Shown here: positions 35,016 to 44,689 of the stretch, piece after piece | Layout of the letters: every line of letters begins with the position of its first letter | Position numbering within the stretch: the stretch's first letter is position 1 | Source: Gammaproteobacteria bacterium | GTDB taxonomy: Bacteria; Pseudomonadota; Gammaproteobacteria; Xanthomonadales; Wenzhouxiangellaceae | NCBI GenBank assembly: GCA_003565625.1 | Contig: PXBD01000005.1 | Location: 1-64,000, forward strand | DNA: 64,000 bases | Direction of reading: 5' to 3' | The notes under the pieces: generated by a model | What the model was told of the DNA's origin: nothing | Database searches by the model: none | The model's input: only the letters and a program-made list of their open reading frames with translations | Position numbers and translations under genes: made by a program

Positions 35016-35339
35016 ATGACATTTGTCGTTACCGAAAACTGTATCAAATGCAAATATACCGACTGCGTTGAGGTCTGTCCGGTCGACTGTTTCCACGAAG
35101 GCCCCAACTTCCTGGTGATCGATCCGGAAGAATGCATAGACTGCACGCTGTGCGAGCCCGAATGCCCGGTCGAGGCCATTTATCCGGAAGATGACCTGCC
35201 GGACGATCAGCGCGAATTTTTCGAACTCAACGCCGAGCTTTCGCTCCAGTGGCCGGTCATTACCGAGATGAAACCCGCTCCGGATGACGCCAAACAGTGG
35301 GAGGATGTACCCGACAAACGCAAGTTGCTGGAGCGTTAG
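35016..35339 (+). CDS. fdxA: Ferredoxin with 3Fe-4S and 4Fe-4S clusters
   Basis: This 107-residue ferredoxin is of the FdxA type. The two cluster motifs are [17 protein letters not shown] and [12 protein letters not shown], with the C-terminal extension of seven-iron ferredoxins ([13 protein letters not shown]). It carries electrons to redox enzymes in the cytoplasm. The ATG at 35016 was chosen; the tracked frame adds an unlikely 18 residues. It is divergent from pcnB and tail-to-tail with bamC. Confidence 0.93.
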   Translation: MTFVVTENCIKCKYTDCVEVCPVDCFHEGPNFLVIDPEECIDCTLCEPECPVEAIYPEDDLPDDQREFFELNAELSLQWPVITEMKPAPDDAKQWEDVPDKRKLLER

Positions 35340-35341
35340 GG

Positions 35342-35962
35342 TCAGCCCAGCCGCTCACGCAAGACCGAGAGCACATGCTCGGCCTGCTCCATCTCGACGA
35401 GTTCACCGTCTTGCGTCAGCAGCAGGACCCGGGAGGTCTGACCGCTGGCTGGCTCTACCTCCACGCGGAAGGCGCCGCTATGATCCACTCGTTCCGGACT
35501 GCGCCAGAACGCCAGCCGACCAAAACCGGTCCGGTCAATGACGATGGGATCGTGATTGAAACGAAAATCGTAGCGCAGGCGATCCTGTTCGATCTCCTGG
35601 ACCTGCATGCCGGCGCGATTGAGGCTGAAACCCAGTCTCCGCCAGACACTGTCAGGCTCGTCCCGGACTTCCAGGTACAGGCCGCTGGCGCCAAATCGAA
35701 TGCGTGACTGGGACGCCTCGGCCTCGGCACTGGAAAGCACCCGCGGCGGCCTCGCTTCGCTCTGACCGGCCATCTCCGGCAGGAAGTACCCGTCGACCTG
35801 GTAGGTTCTGCGGATGGTCGGGGCGTCAAGGCGCTCGGGAGCGCGCAAGGGCTCGATTTCCTCGCTGTCAAGATAGATCGGCTGGCGATCGCGCCCGGCA
35901 CAGGCGGTCAGCAACAGCGCCGGCACGATGACCAGCAACAATGTCAGGCGGGCTGATTTCAA
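35342..35962 (-). CDS. bamC: Outer-membrane assembly lipoprotein BamC
   Basis: The 206-residue product has a signal peptide with lipobox LTAC, a proline-rich N-terminal stretch and C-terminal domains (VLSSAEAEASQSRIRFG, WRRLGFSLNRAGMQVQEIEQDR) matching NlpB/BamC. BamC is a helper of the BamA complex that inserts beta-barrel proteins. The start is TTG at 35962, with GGAGCC nine bases before; no ATG gives a signal peptide, and the tracked 530-residue frame is antisense to bcp. bamC usually follows dapA; here dapA is absent. Confidence 0.8.
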   Translation of the reverse strand: MKSARLTLLLVIVPALLLTACAGRDRQPIYLDSEEIEPLRAPERLDAPTIRRTYQVDGYFLPEMAGQSEARPPRVLSSAEAEASQSRIRFGASGLYLEVRDEPDSVWRRLGFSLNRAGMQVQEIEQDRLRYDFRFNHDPIVIDRTGFGRLAFWRSPERVDHSGAFRVEVEPASGQTSRVLLLTQDGELVEMEQAEHVLSVLRERLG

Positions 35963-36154
35963 TGCTTCAGGCTCCAGGAGACCAGATAAACAGACCCTGC
36001 ATTCTAACGGCCCCGCCACCCCCACGTTGCTCAAAAGGCGCAAAAGAAGCCGCAAGCTTCGGTTAAGACCGAACGATTGGGCTGCCCGGACCCCCACCAG
36101 CGACGGGCTACCTGCTACGATCCTGCTTTGGCGTTTTTCATTTTCGAGCCCCCA

Positions 36155-36619
36155 ATGACCGACTCTTACCGTGAACTGCACTCGCCGGCGCTGCCGGCCA
36201 CGCCAGACGGCCAGCTCAGCCTCGATGATCTGCGCGGCCAGCCCGTCATCGTCTACTTCTACCCGCGCGACAACACGCCGGGCTGCACTCGCCAGGGCGA
36301 GGGCTTTCGTGATCACTATGCGGCCTTCCGTGAGGCCGGCTGCGCGATCGTCGGTGTGTCCCGCGATACCCTGGCCAGCCACCAGAAGTTTGCCGCCAAG
36401 TTCGATTTCCCGTTCCCGCTGATCAGCGACAGCGACGAAATCCTGTGCCGGCAATTCGACGTCATCAAGGAAAAAAACATGTACGGCAAGAAAGTCCTGG
36501 GCATCGAGCGCAGCACGTTCCTGTTCGACGCCGCCGGCCAGCTGGTCAAGGAATGGCGCAAGGTTCGGGTACCCGGCCACGTCGAGGCCGTGCTGGAAGC
36601 TGCTCAGGCGCTGGACTGA
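36155..36619 (+). CDS. bcp: Thioredoxin-dependent peroxiredoxin Bcp
   Basis: This 154-residue peroxiredoxin reduces hydroperoxides with electrons from thioredoxin. The peroxidatic cysteine is in YPRDNTPGCTRQG. A resolving cysteine at the usual position five residues later is replaced, so this is a 1-Cys or atypical form; another cysteine occurs in REAGCAIVGVS and in LCRQFD. The start at 36155 is set by fold alignment. It is followed after 49 bases by the PhoH gene, an order I recall in Xanthomonas. Confidence 0.9.
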   Translation: MTDSYRELHSPALPATPDGQLSLDDLRGQPVIVYFYPRDNTPGCTRQGEGFRDHYAAFREAGCAIVGVSRDTLASHQKFAAKFDFPFPLISDSDEILCRQFDVIKEKNMYGKKVLGIERSTFLFDAAGQLVKEWRKVRVPGHVEAVLEAAQALD

Positions 36620-36668
36620 AAAGCTGCCAGGAACTGACACCCCCTCATCGTTAGGAGTATCCCGGGCC

Positions 36669-38060
36669 ATGACTGAACGCCGGCGCCTGTACCTGCTCGA
36701 CACCAACGTGCTGATGCACGACCCCACGGCCCTGTTCCGCTTTGCCGAGCACGACGTATTTTTGCCAATGATCGTGCTGGAGGAACTGGACCGGGCCAAG
36801 AAGGGCTTGTCGGAGGTCTCGCGCAACGTTCGCCAGGCCAGCCGCTTCATCGGCCAGCTGATGGGCGAAGGTGCCGACCTGGAGCAGGGCCTGGTGTTAT
36901 GCGAACCCGAAGGCCTGAACCTCCAGGTCGGCACCGGACGACTCTTTTTCCAGACCGATCAACTCGACCACGACGCTGTGCTCATCGCGGACCAGTCGGT
37001 TGCCGACAACAAGATCCTGCTGGCCGCCCTGGGGCTCACTCGCCGGTATCCGGATCAGGATGTGGTGCTGGTTTCCAAGGACATCAACCTGCGCATCAAG
37101 GCGGCCATCCACGGTATCCAGGCAGAGGATTACCACAATGACCGCGCCCTCGACGACTTGAGCCTGCTCTATACCGGAATCCGGGAAGTCCGCTCCGACT
37201 TCTGGACCCGCCATCTGCCGGAACACTCCTGGACCGAAGGCGGCCAGACCTTCTACCGCATCGACCGCGTCGACGGCGACGACTGGTATCCCAACCAGTG
37301 TCTGCGTCTGGACGGAGACAACGGCATCGAAGCCATGGTGCGCGAGGTCGACAGCGAGCAAGTGGTGCTGGAACTGGCGCGTGACTTCCGTCGCAGCGGG
37401 CACGATGTCTGGGGCATCCAGGCGCGCAATCCGGAACAGAACTTCGCCCTGAACCTGCTCATGGATTCAAGCATCGACTTCGTGACCCTGCTGGGTACCG
37501 CAGGCACCGGCAAGACTCTGCTGGCCCTCGCCGCCGGTCTGGCCCAGACCCTGGACGACAAGACCTATCGCGAGATCATCATGACCCGGGCCACGGTGTC
37601 TGTAGGCGATGAAATCGGCTATCTGCCCGGCACCGAAGAAGAGAAAATGACGCCCTGGATGGGGGCCCTGACCGACAACCTCGAAGTACTGACCGAATCC
37701 GACGGCCATGGCGGCGAATGGGGCCGAGCCGCAACCAACGACCTGCTCGCCTCGCGGATCAAGATCCGTTCGCTGAACTTCATGCGCGGGCGCACGTTTC
37801 TCAACCGCTACGTGATCATCGACGAAGCCCAGAACATCACCCCAAAGCAGATGAAGACCCTGATCACGCGGGCCGGACCCGGCACCAAGGTCATCTGCCT
37901 GGGCAATGTCGAGCAGATCGACACCCCCTACCTGACCGAAACCACCTCGGGACTGACGTTTGCCATCGATCGCTTCAAGCACTGGCCGCACGCCGGTCAC
38001 GTGACCCTCAAGCGCGGCGAGCGCTCGCGTCTGGCTGATTTCGCCTCAGAGGCCTTGTAA
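36669..38060 (+). CDS. PIN-PhoH fusion protein (PhoH2 type)
   Basis: This 463-residue protein fuses an N-terminal PIN ribonuclease domain (YLLDTNVLMHDP, with acidic residues ELDRAKKG, VSKDINLRIKA) to a PhoH ATPase (Walker A GTAGTGKTLLALAAG near residue 280, Walker B YVIIDEAQN, then TRAGPGTK). Characterised PhoH2 proteins act as RNA helicases and RNases, and some are paired with a small antitoxin; no such small partner gene is adjacent. It follows bcp and converges on pmbA with 6 bases between. Confidence 0.93.
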   Translation: MTERRRLYLLDTNVLMHDPTALFRFAEHDVFLPMIVLEELDRAKKGLSEVSRNVRQASRFIGQLMGEGADLEQGLVLCEPEGLNLQVGTGRLFFQTDQLDHDAVLIADQSVADNKILLAALGLTRRYPDQDVVLVSKDINLRIKAAIHGIQAEDYHNDRALDDLSLLYTGIREVRSDFWTRHLPEHSWTEGGQTFYRIDRVDGDDWYPNQCLRLDGDNGIEAMVREVDSEQVVLELARDFRRSGHDVWGIQARNPEQNFALNLLMDSSIDFVTLLGTAGTGKTLLALAAGLAQTLDDKTYREIIMTRATVSVGDEIGYLPGTEEEKMTPWMGALTDNLEVLTESDGHGGEWGRAATNDLLASRIKIRSLNFMRGRTFLNRYVIIDEAQNITPKQMKTLITRAGPGTKVICLGNVEQIDTPYLTETTSGLTFAIDRFKHWPHAGHVTLKRGERSRLADFASEAL

Positions 38061-38066
38061 CGGTTC

Positions 38067-39425
38067 TCAGGCCTCCTGGCCGGCGACGGTCATTTCGGCC
38101 ACCAGCAGGGATGGCACCTGCAGGCTGCGGCGCTCATCGTGGTCGGTACCGGCTGCGCGCAGATTGGCCAGCATGTCGCGCAGCTGTCCGGCAATCGTGA
38201 TTTCCTCGACCGGCCAGGCGATTTCCCCGTTTTCAACCCAGAACCCGGCTGCACCGCGCGAGTAATCGCCGGTGACCAGGTTGACGCCCTGGCCCATGAC
38301 TTCGGTCACGATCAAGCCGCGTCCCAACTCCTCCAGCAGCTGCTCGTGCGAACGCTGGCCGCCGGACAGGCGCATGTTGCGTACGCCACCGGCATTGGCC
38401 GTGGTCGTCAGACCCAGGCGCCGGGCCGAATAGGTACTGAGGACGTAGCGCAGCAGTTGCCCGTCGGCCACCAGCGCCGATTCGCGCGTAGCCACGCCGT
38501 CGCCGTCGAATGCCGACGACGCCGGCCCGCCGGGCTGGCGGGGCGCTTCAATCAGCGATGCCCACTCCGGCAGGACCTGCTGCCCAACCGCGTCCAGCAG
38601 AAAACTGGCTCGACGATACAACTGACCGCCGGAAACCGCCCCGATCAGGTGACCGATCAGCCCCCGCGCCACCTCAGGCACGAACAGGACCGGAAAACGA
38701 CCGGTGGGGATGCGGCGCGCGCCCAGCCGGCGCACGGTCCGCCGGGCTGCTTCGCGGCCGGTCACGTCCGGTGCGGCCAGCTGATCGAAGCGCCGCCGGG
38801 CATCCCAGTCATAATCCCGCTGCATGCCCGATTCATCGCCGGCAATCAGGATGCAGCTTTGCGCATACCGGGTGCCGCGGTTGCTGCCGACAAATCCGTG
38901 GCTGTTGGCATAAACACTGACCGAGGCTTCGGCCGAAACGCTGGCCCCCTCGGAGTTGGTGATCCGGGCATCGGCGCCGCGACCGGCCGCTTCGACCGCG
39001 CACGCCCGCTCGATAAGAGTCTCCATACTCACATCCCGGGGGTACCACAGGTCGAGGTCCGGGACATCATCTGCCATCAGCTCGGCCTCGGCCAGGCCGG
39101 CGGCCGCATCGGGCTGGGTATGACGGGCGATGGCCAAGGCTCGGTCCACCGTCTGATCGATGATCTCCGGTCGCAGATCGCCGGTGCTGGCCGTTCCGGA
39201 ACAGCCGCGGCAGTACACCGTCACCCGGACGCCGCGATCGCGCGCCTCCTCCAGCACCTCGACCTCGCCAAGCCGAACCCCGGCCTCGCGGTTGAGGCTG
39301 GAGCTTGCGCCCACCTCGGCCTGTTCGGCACCTCGGGACGCGGCCCGATCCAGCACCCGCCGGGCGATACCGGCCAGCAGTTCTGCCTCGCGTTCGGGTT
39401 GTTCGAGCAGCTCGCTCCGGCTCAC
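38067..39425 (-). CDS. pmbA: Metalloprotease PmbA/TldE
   Basis: This 452-residue protein is the non-catalytic partner of the TldD-TldE protease that trims peptide antibiotics such as microcin B17 and cleaves unfolded peptides. It shows the family regions [29 protein letters not shown], and [10 protein letters not shown] near the C-terminus. It starts with GTG, overlapping the tldD stop (GTGA). In E. coli tldD and pmbA are unlinked; here they are coupled. Confidence 0.9.
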   Translation of the reverse strand: MSRSELLEQPEREAELLAGIARRVLDRAASRGAEQAEVGASSSLNREAGVRLGEVEVLEEARDRGVRVTVYCRGCSGTASTGDLRPEIIDQTVDRALAIARHTQPDAAAGLAEAELMADDVPDLDLWYPRDVSMETLIERACAVEAAGRGADARITNSEGASVSAEASVSVYANSHGFVGSNRGTRYAQSCILIAGDESGMQRDYDWDARRRFDQLAAPDVTGREAARRTVRRLGARRIPTGRFPVLFVPEVARGLIGHLIGAVSGGQLYRRASFLLDAVGQQVLPEWASLIEAPRQPGGPASSAFDGDGVATRESALVADGQLLRYVLSTYSARRLGLTTTANAGGVRNMRLSGGQRSHEQLLEELGRGLIVTEVMGQGVNLVTGDYSRGAAGFWVENGEIAWPVEEITIAGQLRDMLANLRAAGTDHDERRSLQVPSLLVAEMTVAGQEA

Positions 39426-40864
39426 GAGGTACCCCCGACGGTCAACCCGTCGATGCGCAGGGTCGGCTGGCCGACGCCGACCGGCACGCTCTGGCCTTCC
39501 TTGCCGCACACCCCGACACCGCTATCGAGCTTCAGATCCGAGCCCACCATGCCGACCCGGGTCAGCACATCGGGCCCGTTGCCGATCAACGTAGCGCCCT
39601 TGATGGCCGGGCCGATCTTGCCGTTGCGGACGCGGTAGGCCTCGGAGGCGGCAAACACGAACTTGCCCGAGGTGATGTCGACCTGGCCGCCGTTGAAGTT
39701 GACCGCGTAGATGCCATCCTCCACCGTGGCAATGATTTCCGACGGGTCATGCGCCCCCGGCAGCATGTAGGTGTTGGTCATGCGCGGCATCGGCAGGTGG
39801 GCAAAGGATTCGCGCCGGCCATTGCCGGTCGGCTGGACCCCGCTCAGCCGCGCGTTGAGCTTGTCCTGCATGAAACCGACCAGGCGCCCGTTTTCGATCA
39901 GCGTGGTGCAGCCGCTGGGCGTGCCCTCGTCATCCACATTCAGCGAACCGCGCCGCTGATCCAGGGTGCCATCGTCGACCACGGTGCATTCTGCCGTGGC
40001 AACCTGCTCCCCCACCCGACCGCTGAATGCCGAAATCCCCTTGCGGTTGAAGTCGCCCTCGAGGCCGTGACCGACGGCCTCGTGCAGCAACACACCGGGC
40101 CAGCCGGCGCCGAGAACCACGGTCATGAAGCCGGCCGGGGCCGGTTCTGCTCCAAGATTGACCTCGGCCTGGCGAACTGCCTCACGGGCGTAGTGCTGCC
40201 AGCATTCCGGCTCCATCAGGCCGGCCACGCCGAAGCGCCCGCCGCCACCGCTGAACCCTTGCTCGCGGCGCTCGCCTTCTTCCATCAGGACGCGGATATC
40301 GAGCCGCACCAGCGGCCGCTGGTCGCCGGCCAGGGTGCCATCGGTACAGGCCACCATGATCTGGTCGTGGCTGGCCGTGAGCGAGACCGTGACCTGGTTG
40401 ACCCGCGCGTCCAGCGAACGGACGTAGGCGTCAATGGTGCGCAGCAGTTCCACACGCTCGGCCGAACCGCCGCCGGCGGTCGGATCAGCCGCCTGGTAGC
40501 GCAAGGGGTAGTCGGTGACGGGGGCGATCCGAACCTGTCCGGCGCCCGCCTCGCGACTGATGGCACGGGCGCTATCGGCGGCATCCAGCAAGGCCGGCAG
40601 GGCCAGGCTGTCGGCGTAGGCAAACCCGGTCCCGGCATTGGCGACCGCACGCACGCCAACCCCCTGGTCCACGTCCCAGCTGCCATTCTTGACGCTGCCG
40701 TCTTCCAGCACCCAGCCCTCGCGCACGCGCCGCTGGAAATACAATTCGCCGAAGTCGATCCCCCGGGCCAGCAGGCGATTCAGCGCCAGGTCGATTTCCG
40801 TAGGACCGAGCCCGGCCGGAGCCAGGAGGTGCGTGCGAACTTGATCGTACATCGAGTCTGCCAT
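39422..40864 (-). CDS. tldD: Metalloprotease TldD
   Basis: This 480-residue catalytic subunit of the TldD-TldE protease carries the zinc motif [11 protein letters not shown] (HExxxH) near residue 262. It is coupled to pmbA downstream and lies 48 bases after yhdP, giving the order rng-yhdP-tldD that is conserved in gammaproteobacteria. Confidence 0.93.
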   Translation of the reverse strand: MADSMYDQVRTHLLAPAGLGPTEIDLALNRLLARGIDFGELYFQRRVREGWVLEDGSVKNGSWDVDQGVGVRAVANAGTGFAYADSLALPALLDAADSARAISREAGAGQVRIAPVTDYPLRYQAADPTAGGGSAERVELLRTIDAYVRSLDARVNQVTVSLTASHDQIMVACTDGTLAGDQRPLVRLDIRVLMEEGERREQGFSGGGGRFGVAGLMEPECWQHYAREAVRQAEVNLGAEPAPAGFMTVVLGAGWPGVLLHEAVGHGLEGDFNRKGISAFSGRVGEQVATAECTVVDDGTLDQRRGSLNVDDEGTPSGCTTLIENGRLVGFMQDKLNARLSGVQPTGNGRRESFAHLPMPRMTNTYMLPGAHDPSEIIATVEDGIYAVNFNGGQVDITSGKFVFAASEAYRVRNGKIGPAIKGATLIGNGPDVLTRVGMVGSDLKLDSGVGVCGKEGQSVPVGVGQPTLRIDGLTVGGTS

Positions 40865-40912
40865 GTCTGTGCTTTCAGTCCTTAAGCGGTGTTCGGTCGC
40901 TGGCGACCGGGT

Positions 40913-43900
40913 TCAATGGTTCGGTACCGGCGCTGATTCGGGCTCGGTGCCCGCAGCACTGGCTTGTTCAGAATCTTCGTCGAGGATGGTCGCATCCACC
41001 AACTCAATCCGGGGTGAGTCCCACGGCCCGGTGATCCGGTAACGCACCTCGGCAACTCCGCGCAGCGGCCGGTCCAGCAACTGGCGCAACACCAGCCCGG
41101 CCGCAGCCCCTGCCGGACCACCGGCCAGCACGCCCAGCACCGGCAGGGTCGCCCCAAGCCCGGGCTCGACGACCAGAATCTGGTCATATTGGCGCGCGGC
41201 CATGTCGGTCTTCCCGCTGATGGTAATCACCGCGGCCGGTGATTGCATGATCACGCCGTCGGTGCGGGCCAACCCCGCACCCATTTCGAACCGGCCGCTG
41301 ATCTGGTCAAATCGCATGCCGGGTTCGAACACATCGCGAAAATCCAGCATCAGCCGTCGCGGAATGGCGCTGAAGTTGATCAGGCCCAGCAGACGACCGG
41401 CACCGGGACGGGCTTCGGGAATGCGTCCCTCGCCGACCTCCAGTTCCAGATCGCCCACCAGGCGGGCAATGGAAAAGTCAGCCGGCGAACCGGGCCACTG
41501 GACATCGAGATCGAGCTGGGCACGGCCGGCTTCGATCCCGGCATCGTAGCCGGCCGAACGCAGCGCCGAACTCAGGTTGGAGGCACTGATCCGGCCGATA
41601 AACCGGGACGTCGGCACCGGCTCGGCCCCAAGCCAGCGACCGCGGCCCTGCAGGCGCAGTTCCGGCCCGTCGAGGTCGATCAACTCCAGTTCGAGGCCAG
41701 CCCCGCCCGGGTGGGCCTCCAGCCGCAGGCGGCCCATTTCCAGCTCGCCGCGACGCAGGTCTTCGACCACCAGCGATACCGGTGGCCAACCCCGAGGACT
41801 GACACGGCTGACCTCTTTGGCCGGCATCAAATCGGCAAGTTCTTCGGCCAGGGTCTCGGCCACGGCCCCCGGCAGATACAGGCGGTCGATATCAACCACC
41901 AGGGCGAGTCCGGCATCGGCCGGCACGGGCAGATCCACCCGGCCGGCCAACTCCGGACTGTCGACCAGAGCTTGCACGGCACCGCCGCTCCGCTCGATCT
42001 TCAGTTCCGCCGCCCCGGTGGTGAGACCGGGCAGGTCGAGTCGACCGAGCGCAACCTGCAACCTGATGTTTTCGGGCATCGACAGCGCGCCGGCAGCATC
42101 GGCCGGCGCCATCATTTCCAGCCACTCGTCAAGGGCCAGCCGCTCGACCCGACCCGATAGACTCAGGCCGGCCACCGGCGGCAGGGTCGGCGGATCGGGA
42201 CCGATGGCAAGCGCGGCCGACCAGCCCTCGGCAGCGCTGGTCAACCGCCCCGACAACCGCTCCTGCCAGATAAACGCCAGCGCCTGCTCACCGGCGCCGG
42301 AGACCCATTCGGCCTGGAAGGGAAGCGGTTCAGGGTCGGGCTTGGTCAGCGGCTCCGGCCAGTCCAGGACCAACCCCTGAAGATCACTGTCCAGCTGCAT
42401 CAGCAAGCCCTCTTCGCCGCGGCCCTGCAGGCGGTAGCGCCACTGACTGCGGCCATGGATCGCCTCTGCCATGCGGCCCGGCAGACCATCCTCGGGGAGC
42501 AAATCAGCCGGGTTGAGCTCACCGGATACTTCCAGCCAGGCCGGCTCGGCAAACCGCGCGGCCAGGTCAAGGCTCAGCGACTGATCGCGCACGCGGGTCT
42601 CTATCCGGGTGGGCGCCAGCTCCTGGCGATCAAACGCCAGGCGGGCGCGGATGTCGGAGAAGCGTACGCCCAGGGCCGGCAGGAACATACTGGCGTCGTT
42701 CAACTCGGCCTGCCCGGTCAGCTGCCAATCGCTCATACGGCGCAGCGGCAGCGCCAGATCAACCGCGGCGCGCATCGGCCCGCGCCACTGCATGGGCTCC
42801 AGCACCGCCTGCCAGCCGGGCACCGGAATCTCGGCCAGAGTCGCGGTCAGATCCTCGCTGGCCAGGGTATCCGATTGCAGCGAGACGGTCAGGTCCGGCG
42901 CGGTCAGATCCTCGACCAGCAGATCGGGCACGCTCAGCGCAATCTCGCCGACCCGGGCGTGCTGCAGCCGGCCCGACAACTGCTTGCCGATGAACTCAGC
43001 CTGCCCCGCCAGGCCGCGGCCGGCAGGCCAGTCCGGCCAGTAGTCTAGGTCCACGCCACGAAATTCGACGCGGGCCTGATAGGAACCGGGGTGGAGGTCC
43101 CGGGCCAGGGTGCCGGCGCGCATGTGCAGGTGAACCTCACCGCTGGCCTCCTCGATCCAGACGAGCGCCTCGTCCAGCCAGGCCATGGCCGGCGGCGGAA
43201 TGGTGCGATAACTCAGGTAGGGGCGCGGATCGGTCGGGCCCACGCGCTCGGCCCTGATCAGCAAATCGAGAAAGGGACGCGGCGAGAGCAGATAGATCCA
43301 GCCGTCCGCCGAGGCCCGGGCAACCGGGGCGTCAACCCGGACGCCGCGCAACTCGACGCTGTCCGGGGCCAGCAAGAGTTCACCGGACAATTCATCCACA
43401 GCGACATCACCGCGGATCAGGTGGGGCCAGCGCAGCGCCGGACGCCCGGACGGCGCTATTTGCAGCCGATCGCCCTCCAGCCCCAGCGTCAGGTCCAGCC
43501 CGGTCACCGAGGGATATGGATCGGCCATTTCGAAGGTCAGGTCATTTACCTGGCCGGCGGCGGCATGAACGCTACCGAAACGATCAACTCCCAGCACCAG
43601 GTCATGCCCCTGTCCTCCGAGGAGGCTCGGCCACTGCTCCAGCCCGCCCGCCCACGGGTCCAGCACGGCATGCAGGCCGGCCAGGTCGAGCCAGTCGGCG
43701 GCCAGCACCCAGCGCGAACCAGACCGGGCCAGCGCCAGGCCACGCAATATCGACTCGTCCTCGTACCGCAACCGACCAAGCTGCCCCTGGACGACCCGAT
43801 CGCTGCGCGTGAGCAACAGTTCTCCGTCAAGCGCGTACCCGGCGGCCGCTGGTCCGATGCCAAAGTCCAGGTCCAGGCGCAGATCATCGTTGGCCTCCGA

Positions 43901-44689
43901 CCAGTCCAGCCAGGCCTCCAGATCCAGCACCCAACCGCCACGTTGCGGCACCTGGGCGGCGGCCGGCACCCAGTCAGCCAGCGCCAGCTGCTCGATTTTC
44001 AGCCAGCCCCGGGCACCGGTCCAGCGCCCTTGCGGATGATGCAGCAGCACGCGCAGTTCAGTTCCTGCCATTTCACCCTGCTCGGGTTCGAGGCTGCCAT
44101 AGAGCAGGGTCCGGTCGCCGCGGCGCTGGATTTCCCCTTCGCCCAGCCGCAGCACCAGCTCGGGCCAACCCGGCGGTCGGATCCGGACGACAGCATCCTG
44201 GATGTAGAGATCCATCCCCGGCAGCTCGGGCTGAGTCTCGGTTGCGGTGACGGCAGCCCCGGCCGCCAGCTCGGCCCCCCAGCGTCCTTCCTCGTCGGCC
44301 TCCAGCGCCACCTCCAGGCCCAGCAGCACCAGGCGCAAGAGATTGGCCTGGCGATTGAGCAGGTTGGGCAGATGAATTTCCAGGCGCGCCGCATCCAGCT
44401 CCAGGCGCTGATCCTGATCATCGGTCAACTGCAGGCCGATCAGCGTCAGGCGCGGAGTCAGCCGCGGCCACTGGGCCTCCACCTGATCGATGCTGACCTC
44501 CTGGCCAATCCGTTCGCTGAGCCGCATCTCGATCCACGGCCGCAACTCGTCGGCCAGGGGAAGCAGGGCTCGTCCCAGCCCAACCAGTATCGCCGTGGCG
44601 ATGATGACCACGGCCACTGTGGTCAGCACCAGCCCGCGCAGCTGGGGCCAGAATCCGGAACCTCGCGCTGACCGGTCGTGTTCAGTCAA
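40913..44689 (-). CDS. yhdP: AsmA-like envelope protein YhdP
   Basis: This 1258-residue protein has one N-terminal membrane span (residues 18-42) and a very long beta-rich periplasmic body with the DUF3971 and AsmA-like C-terminal regions (ISGRFEMGAGLARTDGVIM). YhdP, with TamB and YdbH, forms a bridge for phospholipid transport to the outer membrane. It overlaps rng by four bases (ATGA) upstream. Confidence 0.92.
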   Translation of the reverse strand: MTEHDRSARGSGFWPQLRGLVLTTVAVVIIATAILVGLGRALLPLADELRPWIEMRLSERIGQEVSIDQVEAQWPRLTPRLTLIGLQLTDDQDQRLELDAARLEIHLPNLLNRQANLLRLVLLGLEVALEADEEGRWGAELAAGAAVTATETQPELPGMDLYIQDAVVRIRPPGWPELVLRLGEGEIQRRGDRTLLYGSLEPEQGEMAGTELRVLLHHPQGRWTGARGWLKIEQLALADWVPAAAQVPQRGGWVLDLEAWLDWSEANDDLRLDLDFGIGPAAAGYALDGELLLTRSDRVVQGQLGRLRYEDESILRGLALARSGSRWVLAADWLDLAGLHAVLDPWAGGLEQWPSLLGGQGHDLVLGVDRFGSVHAAAGQVNDLTFEMADPYPSVTGLDLTLGLEGDRLQIAPSGRPALRWPHLIRGDVAVDELSGELLLAPDSVELRGVRVDAPVARASADGWIYLLSPRPFLDLLIRAERVGPTDPRPYLSYRTIPPPAMAWLDEALVWIEEASGEVHLHMRAGTLARDLHPGSYQARVEFRGVDLDYWPDWPAGRGLAGQAEFIGKQLSGRLQHARVGEIALSVPDLLVEDLTAPDLTVSLQSDTLASEDLTATLAEIPVPGWQAVLEPMQWRGPMRAAVDLALPLRRMSDWQLTGQAELNDASMFLPALGVRFSDIRARLAFDRQELAPTRIETRVRDQSLSLDLAARFAEPAWLEVSGELNPADLLPEDGLPGRMAEAIHGRSQWRYRLQGRGEEGLLMQLDSDLQGLVLDWPEPLTKPDPEPLPFQAEWVSGAGEQALAFIWQERLSGRLTSAAEGWSAALAIGPDPPTLPPVAGLSLSGRVERLALDEWLEMMAPADAAGALSMPENIRLQVALGRLDLPGLTTGAAELKIERSGGAVQALVDSPELAGRVDLPVPADAGLALVVDIDRLYLPGAVAETLAEELADLMPAKEVSRVSPRGWPPVSLVVEDLRRGELEMGRLRLEAHPGGAGLELELIDLDGPELRLQGRGRWLGAEPVPTSRFIGRISASNLSSALRSAGYDAGIEAGRAQLDLDVQWPGSPADFSIARLVGDLELEVGEGRIPEARPGAGRLLGLINFSAIPRRLMLDFRDVFEPGMRFDQISGRFEMGAGLARTDGVIMQSPAAVITISGKTDMAARQYDQILVVEPGLGATLPVLGVLAGGPAGAAAGLVLRQLLDRPLRGVAEVRYRITGPWDSPRIELVDATILDEDSEQASAAGTEPESAPVPNH

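Noticed and set aside
35342-36934. 530-residue minus-strand ORF as one protein
   Set aside because: Only its last 206 codons (BamC) are real; the rest is antisense to bcp and the start of the PhoH gene.
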